Below, one piece after another: positions 33,171 to 42,571 of a DNA stretch of 64,000 nt. Location of the stretch: NCBI GenBank assembly GCA_035559775.1, contig DATMAU010000018.1:1-64000 (forward strand), in the 5' to 3' direction. The DNA is from AG1 sp035559775 (GTDB lineage: Archaea > Thermoproteota > Thermoprotei_A > Sulfolobales > AG1). Both the position numbers and the translations under genes were made by a program. Numbering within the stretch: position 1 is the first letter of the stretch; every line of letters begins with the position of its first letter. The notes beneath the pieces are model-generated. The model saw only the letters and a list, made by a program, of their open reading frames with translations, was not told the DNA's origin and did no database searches.

Positions 33171-34556
33171 CTACTCTATAAGGGGGATCTTATAATCAGG
33201 TGGGGATCTATAGTATAGGAATGCTGGGACAGCCCTTATATCTGTTAGCACAGGTATCTCGCCACCGGCGTTGATAGTTTCTCCAGAGATCCTTCCATAG
33301 GGTACCTCATATACAGCCTGGTGATCCTGGGGTCTTATCCATCTAACGCCTGCGGGCGATACGATCACCATGCCTTCCATAGCCTTGATAAGAGTATCAA
33401 GATCCAGAGAGCCTGTCTTCTCAATAGCAGCCTTTATCAAGTATATAGCTGTATATGTAGTCTCTGAGGAATATGCTGGAAGCCTTCCCCATCTCTTTAC
33501 GAAGGAGTCGACAAACTTCTTATTGGTATCTGTTGGTGGGTAGAACCAGACATACCTACCACTAACCCACATGCCGTTGGGTAGCTGTGGGTAGGCTCTT
33601 CCAAGACCATAGGCCACATCCATCGAATACCCCATGGGATTGAAAACAGCCTTTAGCCTTCTGTAAAGGCCGAGCTCGGCTGCTTGTCTATGTAGGGTAA
33701 TAGCCTCGACAGCCCAGTTGACTGTGAAGAGCCCCTCGGCATCTGTTGCCATTACAGCGCTTATCCATTTGCTGAAATCAGTGGTGCCTGGGGAGGGGTT
33801 CCACTGCTCGGATACGAACTCAACATCTGGTCTGAGCTTCTTGAGGGTTGTTTTGAAGAATTCCCAAGATACTCTTCCATACTCATAGTCTGGGTTTATT
33901 CCAGCCCACTTACTGACAGGAAGATCCTTTGCTATCCATGCAGCAAGTATTCCATCCTGGTAGACGGGAACCGATACTCTGAATATATGTTTTATCCCCT
34001 GCTTGTACACGAGCTCCTCGGTTGCCCTGTGGGTTGCTGCGTGGGTTAGGATCAGTATCCTGTTTAGCTCAGGCATTATAGGGCCGACTCTCATGGCGTT
34101 GCCACTGGAATCGATACCCACTATGAAATCAACCTTCTCTTGTTCAACAAGCTCTCTAGCCTGTTTAACAGCATCAGCAGCCTCGTCTCTTATGGAGAGC
34201 TCTATTTTAGCGCCCAGAATTCCTCCTGCAGCATTTATCTCTTCAGCAGCTAGCCTGGCCCCCTGCTCTATGAATGTTCCATAAGTAGCCCAGGTACCGC
34301 TTCTAATCCCCATAACACCTATCTTGATAGTATCCTTTGATAGCTTGGCAACAGGGGCTTCCGTCTTTGTCACCGTTCTTGTCTCTGTCACCGTCGCTGT
34401 TGCTCCTCCAGGGCCTGTCTGTGTTATTGTTGTTGTTTTTAGTACTTCTCTAACCCTCTCGGGTGCTAGTGAGAGTCCTCCTGCAGCACCTATAGCTAGG
34501 CCCACGATCCCTGCTCCTATAAGTTTAAGAGCAGATCTTCTACTCTCGTTAGTCAA
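33171..34556 (-). CDS. HAAT ABC transporter substrate-binding protein with twin-arginine-like signal
   Basis: 461 residues. The N-terminus carries SRRSALK (residues 5-11) and then a hydrophobic Gly/Ala-rich helix, close to the Tat consensus (S/T)RRxFLK with Ala for Phe. A Thr-rich linker follows (about residues 40-68), then a type-I periplasmic-binding fold (IKIGVMGIRSGTWATYG ... LAAEEINAAGGILGAKIELSIRDE). First gene of the first HAAT operon. The linker suits anchoring at the cell surface. The ligand is unknown; members of this family bind amino acids, amides, urea or aromatic acids. Confidence 0.9.
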   Translation of the reverse strand: MTNESRRSALKLIGAGIVGLAIGAAGGLSLAPERVREVLKTTTITQTGPGGATATVTETRTVTKTEAPVAKLSKDTIKIGVMGIRSGTWATYGTFIEQGARLAAEEINAAGGILGAKIELSIRDEAADAVKQARELVEQEKVDFIVGIDSSGNAMRVGPIMPELNRILILTHAATHRATEELVYKQGIKHIFRVSVPVYQDGILAAWIAKDLPVSKWAGINPDYEYGRVSWEFFKTTLKKLRPDVEFVSEQWNPSPGTTDFSKWISAVMATDAEGLFTVNWAVEAITLHRQAAELGLYRRLKAVFNPMGYSMDVAYGLGRAYPQLPNGMWVSGRYVWFYPPTDTNKKFVDSFVKRWGRLPAYSSETTYTAIYLIKAAIEKTGSLDLDTLIKAMEGMVIVSPAGVRWIRPQDHQAVYEVPYGRISGETINAGGEIPVLTDIRAVPAFLYYRSPPDYKIPLIE

Positions 34557-34684
34557 TATATATCACCACTAATCCTCTAGATTCGGAATATATATATCAT
34601 TATAATAGAAGATCTTAATAAATCTTAGCTATTATTATGTTTATTTTAAGGGCTTTTAGTTAGATAGATATTGGGGAGAACGCT

Positions 34685-36307
34685 ATGTTTATGCTTAATA
34701 TAAGGCATATACTCGAGAGGGCGAGGTTGTATTTTGGTAAAAAAGAAATTATATCGAGAACCTATGATGGGTATGTGAGATACACGTACATGGATATGTT
34801 TGACAGGGTATGTAGGTTGATCAACGCTTTGGAGAGTCTTAGGATAGGGTATGGGGATAGGGTTGCTAGCATGGCTTGGAACACTCATAGGCATTTAGAA
34901 CTCCACTTCGCTGTCCCGGCAATGGGTGCTGTGCTCCATACTGTGAATCTGAGGTATAGTCCTGAGGAGATGATCTATACGATCAATAAGGCTGGGGATA
35001 GGATCCTCTTTGTAGATCCTGACATGATACCCACAGTTAAGAAGATCTTGGAGAAGCTTGAGACCGTTGAGAGTGTTGTTATCATGACCTCCAAAGATCC
35101 TGAGGGTTTGGACTTTGAGAGGCCGGTATATATGTATGAAGAGCTTCTTGAGAGATCCAGCGGTGGGTGCAGGCTGAGGGATGTTGATGAAAACTCTCCA
35201 GCTGTTATGTGCTTCACCTCAGGGACAACAGGCTTTCCTAAGGGTGTTATCTACACCCATAGAGGGATCTTTCTCAGAAGCCTAGCAACATGTCTAGCAG
35301 ACACATACGCTCTCTCAGAGAGGGATGTTATACTCCACATAGTACCCATGTTCCATATTAGTAGCTGGTTCATGCCATATGCAGCAACGCTTGTTGGGGC
35401 TAAGCAGGTCTTCCCAGGGCCGAGGCCTAAGCCCGAGATCATATACGATCTGATCAAGAGGGAAGGGGTGACCGTGGGTGATGGCGCCCCAACCGTGTGG
35501 ATCGATTTCCTCAACTATCTGAGAGCACATGGTGAGAAGAGCATAGAGCCTCTGAAGAGGCTAATAATAGGCGGGTCAGCCCCTCCAAAAGCCCTTATAA
35601 AGAGCTACTGGGAGCTGGGTGTGGAAGTATATCACGCATGGGGTATGACAGAGACGTATGACTCGGCTGCTGCGTTTACGAGGCCTAAGAGTTATTTAGA
35701 GAACCTCTCAGAGGAGGAAAGGTTAGGCTTAGTTGCTAAGCAGGGTCTCCCATTCCCAGGAATAGAGGTTATGGTTGTCGATGAGGGTGGAAAACCCCTG
35801 CCGTGGGATGGGAAATCTGTTGGGGAGCTCTTGATAAGGGGTGCATGGGTTGTTGAGGAGTATTACGGAGATCCTGAGGCTACTAAGAAGTCCTTCTTGA
35901 ATGGATGGTTAAAAACAGGGGATCTTGCTACAATAGATGGGGAGGGCTATATAGAGATTGTTGATAGGGTTAAGGATGTGATCAAGAGTGGTGGTGAGTG
36001 GATATCCTCGGTCAAGGTAGAGAATGAGGCTATGGCCCACCCAGCTGTTTTAGAAGCGGTCGCCATAGCTGTTCCCCACCCGAGGTGGGGTGAGAGACCC
36101 CTGCTGATAGTAAAGCTTAGAGACGGCTATGCTGGTAAGGTTTCTAAGGAAGATATACTTGGCTTTCTCCGGGAGAGGCTTCTCAAGTGGTGGGTTCCGG
36201 ACGATGTTGTCTTTGTTGACGAGATACCCAAGACGGGGACTGGGAAGTTTGATAAAAAGGTTCTGAGGGAGAGGTTTAGGGATTATTACAGGGGTTCTGG
36301 TTTATGA
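34685..36307 (+). CDS. AMP-forming acyl-CoA synthetase
   Basis: 540 residues. P-loop CFTSGTTGFPKGVIYTHRG, A5-type motif YHAWGMTETY, A7 LKTGDLATIDGEGYIEIVDRVKDVIKSGGEWIS and the A10 lysine in PKTGTGKFDKKVL are all intact. Closest by eye to medium/long-chain fatty acyl-CoA synthetases. Divergent from the first HAAT operon and overlapping the next gene, an SDR, by 4 nt. Confidence 0.92.
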   Translation: MFMLNIRHILERARLYFGKKEIISRTYDGYVRYTYMDMFDRVCRLINALESLRIGYGDRVASMAWNTHRHLELHFAVPAMGAVLHTVNLRYSPEEMIYTINKAGDRILFVDPDMIPTVKKILEKLETVESVVIMTSKDPEGLDFERPVYMYEELLERSSGGCRLRDVDENSPAVMCFTSGTTGFPKGVIYTHRGIFLRSLATCLADTYALSERDVILHIVPMFHISSWFMPYAATLVGAKQVFPGPRPKPEIIYDLIKREGVTVGDGAPTVWIDFLNYLRAHGEKSIEPLKRLIIGGSAPPKALIKSYWELGVEVYHAWGMTETYDSAAAFTRPKSYLENLSEEERLGLVAKQGLPFPGIEVMVVDEGGKPLPWDGKSVGELLIRGAWVVEEYYGDPEATKKSFLNGWLKTGDLATIDGEGYIEIVDRVKDVIKSGGEWISSVKVENEAMAHPAVLEAVAIAVPHPRWGERPLLIVKLRDGYAGKVSKEDILGFLRERLLKWWVPDDVVFVDEIPKTGTGKFDKKVLRERFRDYYRGSGL

Positions 36308-37074
36308 AGGGATGGGTGGCTATTGTAACGGGGTCTGGTAGGGGTATTGGTAGGGCTATCGCCCTCAGGCTTGGTAGGGAGGGTCTCAAGGTTGTTGTGA
36401 ATGCCAAGAAGGGTTATGAGGAGGCTGTGGAGACCGCGGAGCTTATAAGATCGAGGGGTGGTGAGGCTATACCTATTCTCGCTGACGTCTCTACCAGGGA
36501 GGGGTGTAGACAGCTTGTTGAGGGGGCTGTTAGGAATTATGGAAGGCTCGATGTCCTTGTTAATAACGCGGGGTTGGGTTTATATGCGCCCTTCACGGAG
36601 CAGAGCGATTCGATGATAGATAAGGTTCTCTCTGTATCCCTTAAATCGGTTATATACTGCTCCCAGGAGGCTGCGAGGGTTATGGAGAGCGGGTCTATAA
36701 TAAACATAGCATCTATAGCTGGTATAGAGCCTCTCTACGGGCTCTCAATATACAGTGCTGCCAAGGCTGGTGTTATAGCCCTCACAAGGGCTCTCGCGGT
36801 GGAGCTCGCACCAAGGATCAGGGTTAACGCCATAGCCCCCGGGGTTGTGAGGACAAAGATGGGTGATAGCCTCTTGAAAGTCCTCGGACTTAGTGAGGAT
36901 GAGTATCTGGAGAGATACACGCTTCTAAAAAGGTTCGTGGAGCCTGAAGATATAGCTGAGGCTACTGTATTTATACTCAAAACACCCTCTCTCACCGGGC
37001 AGGTTATAGTGCTCGACTCAGGCATGGGTCTTGTGTCATCTATGATGAGGGGATCCGGGTCTAGAGGCTCTTGA
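36304..37074 (+). CDS. Short-chain dehydrogenase (3-oxoacyl-ACP/CoA reductase-like)
   Basis: 256 residues. Cofactor motif TGSGRGIGRAIA, NNAG, catalytic Ser (INIASIAG), YSAAK for the Tyr-Lys pair, and APGVVRTKM. FabG-like. Translationally coupled to the acyl-CoA synthetase, so it probably acts on the same 3-hydroxyacyl or 3-oxoacyl thioesters. Confidence 0.92.
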   Translation: MKGWVAIVTGSGRGIGRAIALRLGREGLKVVVNAKKGYEEAVETAELIRSRGGEAIPILADVSTREGCRQLVEGAVRNYGRLDVLVNNAGLGLYAPFTEQSDSMIDKVLSVSLKSVIYCSQEAARVMESGSIINIASIAGIEPLYGLSIYSAAKAGVIALTRALAVELAPRIRVNAIAPGVVRTKMGDSLLKVLGLSEDEYLERYTLLKRFVEPEDIAEATVFILKTPSLTGQVIVLDSGMGLVSSMMRGSGSRGS

Positions 37075-37090
37075 TCCTCTTTCTCCCCGC

Positions 37091-37729
37091 TCATTGTTTT
37101 TCGTCCTTCTTATCATCTGTGCCGATTAGCGAGCCTGTTCTGAGATCCACGACCCTCACTAGATCGTATATCGTGTAGCCTATCAATGCGGGGTCTAGGT
37201 TCTTAAGGATCTCGTTATGGTATTTCGTGTCAAGAAAGCCATAGGATCTTATGAGGGTTACGAGACCCCTCTCTATGCTCTCGAAATTGAGTGTGAATAG
37301 CACGTAGAGCAAGCCGACTTTTATTAGAGACTCTCTGGTCTTTAGGGCTGCCTCTGTTATCATATCTATGATCTCTAGCCCTTTTCTCGAGAGGCTCTGG
37401 ATCTTCACGAAGACATGGCTTTCCACGGACGAGGGCTCCTCTATGCGGAGCTCGCTCCCACCGATCCATATGCTCAGGCTATTGAGGCTAAAGTAACACT
37501 CTATCTTCTCGTCAGAGGCCCTCGCCCCAAGGATCTTTATAAACTCACTCAACATAGATAGATATGAGAGTGTCCTACCATACCTAGAGTAGCACTTCTC
37601 CCTAGCCAGCATAGAAGGGTTATCAGCACCATCCCTAGAAAGGGCTAGGGCTAGATATTCAACGCAGTTCTCAAGCTTCCTGAGAGCAATACCCAGCCTC
37701 TTCTCAACATCCTCAACACTACACACCAT
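37091..37729 (-). CDS. hypothetical protein, 212 residues
   Basis: Helix-rich soluble protein with a central beta segment (KIECYFSLNSLSIWIGGSELRI) and an acidic-basic tail (GTDDKKDEKQ). No motif recognised. Convergent with the SDR gene. Between it and the DCC-family gene (37730-37973) I see no supportable gene. Confidence 0.65.
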   Translation of the reverse strand: MVCSVEDVEKRLGIALRKLENCVEYLALALSRDGADNPSMLAREKCYSRYGRTLSYLSMLSEFIKILGARASDEKIECYFSLNSLSIWIGGSELRIEEPSSVESHVFVKIQSLSRKGLEIIDMITEAALKTRESLIKVGLLYVLFTLNFESIERGLVTLIRSYGFLDTKYHNEILKNLDPALIGYTIYDLVRVVDLRTGSLIGTDDKKDEKQ

Positions 37730-37973
37730 AGTCCTTCTACACAGTATCCCTGCCAGGACAATAATAACATTTGGTCAGTCGCTCCCTCAGTCGCCTAGAT
37801 AGAGCCTCTCAACCCGATACCCGCTACGGATATTAGAAAGAGAAGAAAGCCCGAGAGCTTCCTAGGCAAGGACGCTATAGTGTTCTACTGCCTAAAGTAT
37901 ATCGAAGACAGCCCAGAATAGCTGAAGAGAAGGGGGCCGTCTCTTGAGATCTTGCTAAGGTTCCCTATACCTC

Positions 37974-38471
37974 CTAGTCCTCTTTAGTGTTCCCGCCTAT
38001 CGCTGTGCCACCGATCCGGCTCTCGGGTTTTCCGCTATGGCGGTATATGTATCTCTTTGTTAATATCGATGAATAGCTCTGTGAGATCATTAGGTAGATT
38101 ATTCTTAACCAGTAAGAGATCCTTGAGATAGGATCTTTATCCTCTACCCTCGGCTCGCATCCCAGGGGTTTGGGGTCTAGGAAAGTATTGCTCCCAGGTC
38201 TTATCACCGAGACCAGGGTTTCGAGTATTATTGGTGGTAGGATGCTTATTCCTCCTCTTATTTTTTTGCTATCTATGAGCCAGGGCATCGAGTTGTAGAT
38301 CTTTTCGTCGCCTCCTAAGATATCCAGGATCTTTGATCTGTATTCTCTGGCCTCTTCGGAATACATGCCGAGGATCTTGATCCTGCCCCTGGTGATCCTC
38401 CAGGCTATCCTGGCCATTCTATAGCATATTGAGCACCTATCGTTATAGAGGAGTATTTTTTCCAAATACAC
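37974..38471 (-). CDS. DCC/DUF393-like thiol-disulfide oxidoreductase
   Basis: 165 residues. The N-terminus LYNDRCSICYRMARIAWRITRG places a CxxC after an acidic residue, as in the DCC family (usual motif DGDCPFC). MPWLID and a later hydrophobic region fit. The C-terminal ~40 residues are basic and unassigned. Redox partner unknown. The match rests mainly on the first 30 residues. Confidence 0.6.
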   Translation of the reverse strand: MYLEKILLYNDRCSICYRMARIAWRITRGRIKILGMYSEEAREYRSKILDILGGDEKIYNSMPWLIDSKKIRGGISILPPIILETLVSVIRPGSNTFLDPKPLGCEPRVEDKDPISRISYWLRIIYLMISQSYSSILTKRYIYRHSGKPESRIGGTAIGGNTKED

Positions 38472-38559
38472 ACCTATCTATAGATCGCTATGGGGTTATT
38501 ATAATCATTATGGCTATTACTTATAAGCCTTGATATATCGCTAAAAACCATGGAGGACT

Positions 38560-39285
38560 ATGTGGGATAGCAGGATACCGATGAGCGTCTATGCAAGGCT
38601 CTATGTTGGTTGGAGAAGGGTCTGGAGGGAGGTAGAGATAATTGAGAGTATTTTTAGAAAATACGGTGTTAGGAGGATTGTTGAGTTTGGCTGTGGCCTG
38701 GGTAGGCATGGTTATCTCCTCTCGAAGAGGGGCTTCGATGTCCTTCTAACAGATATAGAGGATCGGAGGTTCGGTGTTGCTAAGAAACTGCCTTTCAAGA
38801 GATACAATCTCCTCGAGGGCGGCTCGATAGGTGTTTTCGAAGGGGGATACGCTGTTGGTGTCATCACACTCTTTGGTTACGAGGATATAGTAAGGATTCT
38901 GAGGAACATAAAGAGCGTGATAGGCAGTGGCATCTTTATCTTCGACTATAACTTCACACCATATATAGATCCAGAGAGAGTCGAGATCAAGATCAATGGG
39001 AAGAAATACATAGCCACCCTTGAGAAGAATAAGTACACACAGATAAACGGAGGGCTTATCTATGAGTACAGAGTAAGGGTTGTCGATGAGAAAGGCAGCA
39101 CGGTGGGAGTAGAGGAGGCGTCCTACCCAATATATAACAAGGGAGAGATACTAAGAGCAATCGAGGAGGCTGGATATATAGTTAAAGAAATAGCCTGGGC
39201 CTCGTGGGATCCCCTCGAATATATATACAAACCAAGCGACAAAGAGTCTGATAGCGCATTCATAGCAATAACACCTAGACAGTAG
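38560..39285 (+). CDS. Class I SAM-dependent methyltransferase
   Basis: 241 residues. Motif I is IVEFGCGLGRHGYLLSKRG and motif II-like DVLLTDIEDRR. VGVITLFGYEDIV and IFIFDYNF fit post-I and motif IV. The start is the ATG at 38560, with GGAGG 5-9 nt before it and a TATA box (TTATAAG) near 38521. Substrate unknown. Confidence 0.85.
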   Translation: MWDSRIPMSVYARLYVGWRRVWREVEIIESIFRKYGVRRIVEFGCGLGRHGYLLSKRGFDVLLTDIEDRRFGVAKKLPFKRYNLLEGGSIGVFEGGYAVGVITLFGYEDIVRILRNIKSVIGSGIFIFDYNFTPYIDPERVEIKINGKKYIATLEKNKYTQINGGLIYEYRVRVVDEKGSTVGVEEASYPIYNKGEILRAIEEAGYIVKEIAWASWDPLEYIYKPSDKESDSAFIAITPRQ

Positions 39286-39300
39286 CTATCCATATACCCA

Positions 39301-39485
39301 CACCGTTTGTCCCCGGATATTCGTTGATATTGCTTGATATTCTTTTATATCCAGGGACTTCAACCCCGCCTACAGGGATCTAGAGATCCCTGTGGGTTCA
39401 TGGGCTGCCGTCGAGTCAAAGGGCACGTGGCTCCCATCTAGTGTTATCCCTGTGTGGTGATAGAAGCAATGCTCCAGGCCACCAC
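39301..39485 (-). repeat. Repeat family copy C (decayed mobile-element remnant)
   Basis: On the minus strand this copy matches copy B (26838-27040) over about 180 bp with small gaps. One frame reads LDGSHVPFDSTAAHEPTGI then SRSL, a TAG where copies A and B have Trp, then AGLKSLDI and, after divergence, NIRGQTV. The rest of the 39286-39675 gap shows no gene. Confidence 0.65.
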
Positions 39486-39675
39486 GGATAATGGGCTTGT
39501 TTCACTATACTATGGGGAGCGGTGCATAGGATGCCCACCTCACCTCTAACGGCTATATCGTATTGTAGCACGCATGCTATGTAGATCTATAGATCCATGA
39601 TAACCAGGATCATTTAAAACCTCCATACAGTATTAGTGTAGCCTTTCTATCCCACTCTAGATCCTAGTAAGAGGA

Positions 39676-41601
39676 TTATCTTCCGATCCAGGAAGGGCGT
39701 TTTCTATGTAAGAAGGATCTCATTCCCTCTGTGAAATCCTCTGTAGCTGCTAGCTCGGCTAGCTCGTGTAATCCTTTCTCGATGGTTTGTTTAAAGATGT
39801 TTTTATATGCTTTGGAGGTCTCCTTTATAGCTCTTACTGAGAGGGGGGCTAGTCTTGTGATCTTGTTGACATACTCGATCCCTGTGATCTCTAGCTGGTC
39901 TTTTGGCACGACTATATCTACGATCCCTAGTTGTTTAGCTTCCTCAGCATCCATATGCTCTCCCGTGAGGCAGTATCTTATTATCTTTCTCCCTAGGAGG
40001 GCCTGGCCCAGAGATGATGCTATTGGGGGCAGTGCTCCTATAAGTCCTTCTGGGACTGAGAAGATCGCATCCTCGCTCGCGATCACTATGTCGAAGAGCA
40101 GGTTTATCTCCAAGCCTCCTCCGAATGCTATTCCATTGACTAGGGAGATTATTGGTTTCTCATAGTTTATAATAGTGTCGAGCAGTGGCGAGACTACTTT
40201 CATGAAGAACTCTCTACCTTCCGAGGGGTTTTTCCACGAGCCCATCATCGCGATATCGTCTCCTGCACTGAAAGCTCTCCCCCTCCCTGTTATGATTACA
40301 ACTCTAACCTCCGGGTCTCTCTCGGCTTGTATGAAGGCTTGGTTCAATCCCCTCCACATCTCCTCGTTGAGCGCATTTAGCTTCTCAGGCCTGTTCATAG
40401 TGATCAAGACATAGTTATGCCTCTTCTCATAAAGGACCGGTCCGAACTCTCTCCTCTCATAAGCCCATTTGTAGAAGCCCTCTCCGGTCTTCTTACCCAG
40501 CCTCCCTTCTAGAGCCATGTTGGAGAGCAATGGGTCGATGTTTTTACCTTCAAGAGCTTTTAGAATATTATCTATCCCGAAGTCGTCGGCCATCTCTAGC
40601 AAGCCTTTGGGATAGGCCATCCCGAGGACCATAGCTCTGTCTATGCTATCTCTATCTGCGACATTGTTTCTCAAGAGCCATGCTGCCTCATTTACACCTG
40701 GTGCTATTATTCTTAGAGGGTTAAGCCTATAAGCAAGCCTCGGGGATATCTTCGCCCTATCCTGGGACTCGCTATACTCGTAAAAACCCCTGCCTGTTTT
40801 TACGCCGAGCCTGTTCTCTTCGATCATTTTCTCCATAATCCTGGGGATCTCTATATCCATGCCTCTTTCAACAGCTTCCTTCATCATGTTGTAGATTATA
40901 TCGACCCCGCTGGTGTCTATGGCTTCGAAGGGGCCTAGTGGCATCCCGATCCTGTGCCTCGCAACAGCATCGATCTCCTCCGGTTTATAGCCCTCTTCTA
41001 AGAGTCTCAGAGCCTCGCTAAGGATCCTCAGGTTTATCCTGTTAGCAACAAAGCCCGGGACGTCTTTCTCCACAACTATATACTCTACACCAATTGATCT
41101 GACAAACTCTATGGTTTTTCTAAGCGCGTGCTCGCTTGTCCCTTCTCCCCTCACTATCTCTACAAACCTAGCACGGATCGGTGTTCCAAGAAAGTTAAGC
41201 CCCACAACCCTATCCAGCCTCCTCACAGCAGAAGCTATATAGGATACCGGGGCTATGGAAGTAATTGTTAAGAGTACAGCATCTGGTTTACAGCTCTTAT
41301 CAAGCATCCCGAGCGTTTCTCTCTTAACCTCGGCTCTCTCATCAAGAGTCTCGATAACAAAATCAGCCTCTCTGCAAGCCTCGGCCAGGCTCTCCACAAT
41401 CCTTACCCTATTAACCACGTTTACAGCGATCTCTGAGGCCTCCTTCTCTCCAAGCTTTTTCAAGCCTTGTCTAATCTCTGCTATAACAGATCCTAGGGTT
41501 TCCCTCGGAATAGCAGCAAGATCCACATAGAAGCCGGCAATCGCGCAGAGAGCCGCAACCCCTCTACCTATAGTTCCGGTTCCAACAACCAGAATCCTCA
41601 T
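39676..41601 (-). CDS. Bifunctional 3-hydroxyacyl-CoA dehydrogenase/enoyl-CoA hydratase fusion
   Basis: 641 residues. The N-terminal NAD domain (VVGTGTIGRGVA) and 3HCDH domains run to about residue 380; the crotonase domain follows (about 388-640). The hydratase glutamates are present (E498 in GGGLEIN and E518 in VPEGLIG) with the oxyanion stretch FSAGDDIAMM. In the dehydrogenase half S115, E148 and N187 are kept, but the catalytic histidine (GLHFFNP in most enzymes) is N136 (GLNFLGTP). Similar crenarchaeal fusions act in beta-oxidation or the hydroxybutyrate cycle. Confidence 0.92.
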   Translation of the reverse strand: MRILVVGTGTIGRGVAALCAIAGFYVDLAAIPRETLGSVIAEIRQGLKKLGEKEASEIAVNVVNRVRIVESLAEACREADFVIETLDERAEVKRETLGMLDKSCKPDAVLLTITSIAPVSYIASAVRRLDRVVGLNFLGTPIRARFVEIVRGEGTSEHALRKTIEFVRSIGVEYIVVEKDVPGFVANRINLRILSEALRLLEEGYKPEEIDAVARHRIGMPLGPFEAIDTSGVDIIYNMMKEAVERGMDIEIPRIMEKMIEENRLGVKTGRGFYEYSESQDRAKISPRLAYRLNPLRIIAPGVNEAAWLLRNNVADRDSIDRAMVLGMAYPKGLLEMADDFGIDNILKALEGKNIDPLLSNMALEGRLGKKTGEGFYKWAYERREFGPVLYEKRHNYVLITMNRPEKLNALNEEMWRGLNQAFIQAERDPEVRVVIITGRGRAFSAGDDIAMMGSWKNPSEGREFFMKVVSPLLDTIINYEKPIISLVNGIAFGGGLEINLLFDIVIASEDAIFSVPEGLIGALPPIASSLGQALLGRKIIRYCLTGEHMDAEEAKQLGIVDIVVPKDQLEITGIEYVNKITRLAPLSVRAIKETSKAYKNIFKQTIEKGLHELAELAATEDFTEGMRSFLHRKRPSWIGR

Positions 41602-42012
41602 CTATGTCCCTACACTACCTTGGGCAATAGTCTTTATACGTTATATGTTAATCACCCCGGTTCTCTCAGCTCCTTGTTCATGGTTCATAGAGGATGAAAT
41701 TGATACTCAATATTTTAAGATTAAGCTATAGCTTATGGCTCTGCGGAAAGAGTGTTTGGAGCTAAGCGGGGTTATTGGTAGAGTTTGTTATATATTATAC
41801 AAGAAGATATTGCGAAGATAATGCCGAGAGCCGATCCTATGCTCTCAAACACGAGGATCGGTATCTCAGTTCTAACTAATCTGAGCTTTAAGATCAAACA
41901 TGGCGATCGATGGTTTTAGTTGAAATAACTAGCGGCTAATAAATGAGAAAAAAGGTTAAGGAGACGTGGGCGATGTTTTATAGCGTAACAATGCCTAGAT
42001 AGCCTGGCATGG
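41602..42012. other. Gene-free stretch between the fusion gene and the MaoC gene
   Basis: 411 bp with many stops in all frames and A/T-rich patches. I see no repeat from the family elsewhere in the window, no RNA gene and no small conserved ORF. The right end (about 41940-42000) carries a purine-rich stretch but nothing assignable. Confidence 0.5.
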
Positions 42013-42453
42013 CTAGCTCTTCCTAGAGATCATGAGGATGGCTTCGAAAACTGCGACGAGCTCGTTCTTCTGGTTATATACCTCGTTCTTTATAGTAACC
42101 AGACCATGGCTGTCCTTAAGCCTTTTATCAATAACAGTTAATCTAGCCCTAATAGTATCACCGATCTTTACTGGTTTGACAAAGCGGAGCCGATCTATTC
42201 CGTAAAAGGCTATGAGGCTGCCTTCAAAGATCCCGAGCCTCATCCACAACCCAGTCACAATTGATATTGTTAGGAGGCCGTGGGCGACTCTTCCACCAAA
42301 GATCGTTTTAGAGGCAAAGATCTCGTCTGTGTGGAGGCTACAGAAATCACCACTCACACCAGCAAAGTTAACTATATCAGCTTCTGTTATGGTTCTCGCA
42401 GGGGTTTCGAACACCTGTCCTATTGAGAAATCCTCGTAGTAGAGGGTAGGCAT
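42013..42453 (-). CDS. MaoC-like (R)-specific enoyl-CoA hydratase
   Basis: About 146 residues, single hotdog domain. The hydratase motif GDFCSLHTDEIFA supplies the Asp/His pair, followed by GGRVAHGLLTISIVTGL. Start taken at the ATG of MPTLYYEDF. Hydrates enoyl-CoA; could act with the nearby synthetases and KAS III-like enzyme. Nearest upstream gene is the second HAAT operon on the same strand. Confidence 0.9.
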   Translation of the reverse strand: MPTLYYEDFSIGQVFETPARTITEADIVNFAGVSGDFCSLHTDEIFASKTIFGGRVAHGLLTISIVTGLWMRLGIFEGSLIAFYGIDRLRFVKPVKIGDTIRARLTVIDKRLKDSHGLVTIKNEVYNQKNELVAVFEAILMISRKS

Positions 42454-42571
42454 AATGGGCACCAAGCTGATATATGATATGGGGGATTTATCACGACCTC
42501 AAAACGGTTGTGGAGTATGATATAGCTGTAATGATCCTTGCGAGGGTTATCCATAAAGGTTAGTCTGTTCT

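Noticed and set aside
37838..37921. Possible remnant of a HEPN-like gene (reading KPESFLGKDAIVFYCLKYIED)
   Set aside because: Only about 27 codons in one frame, no start, and similarity to HEPN proteins is vague; not enough to call a pseudogene.
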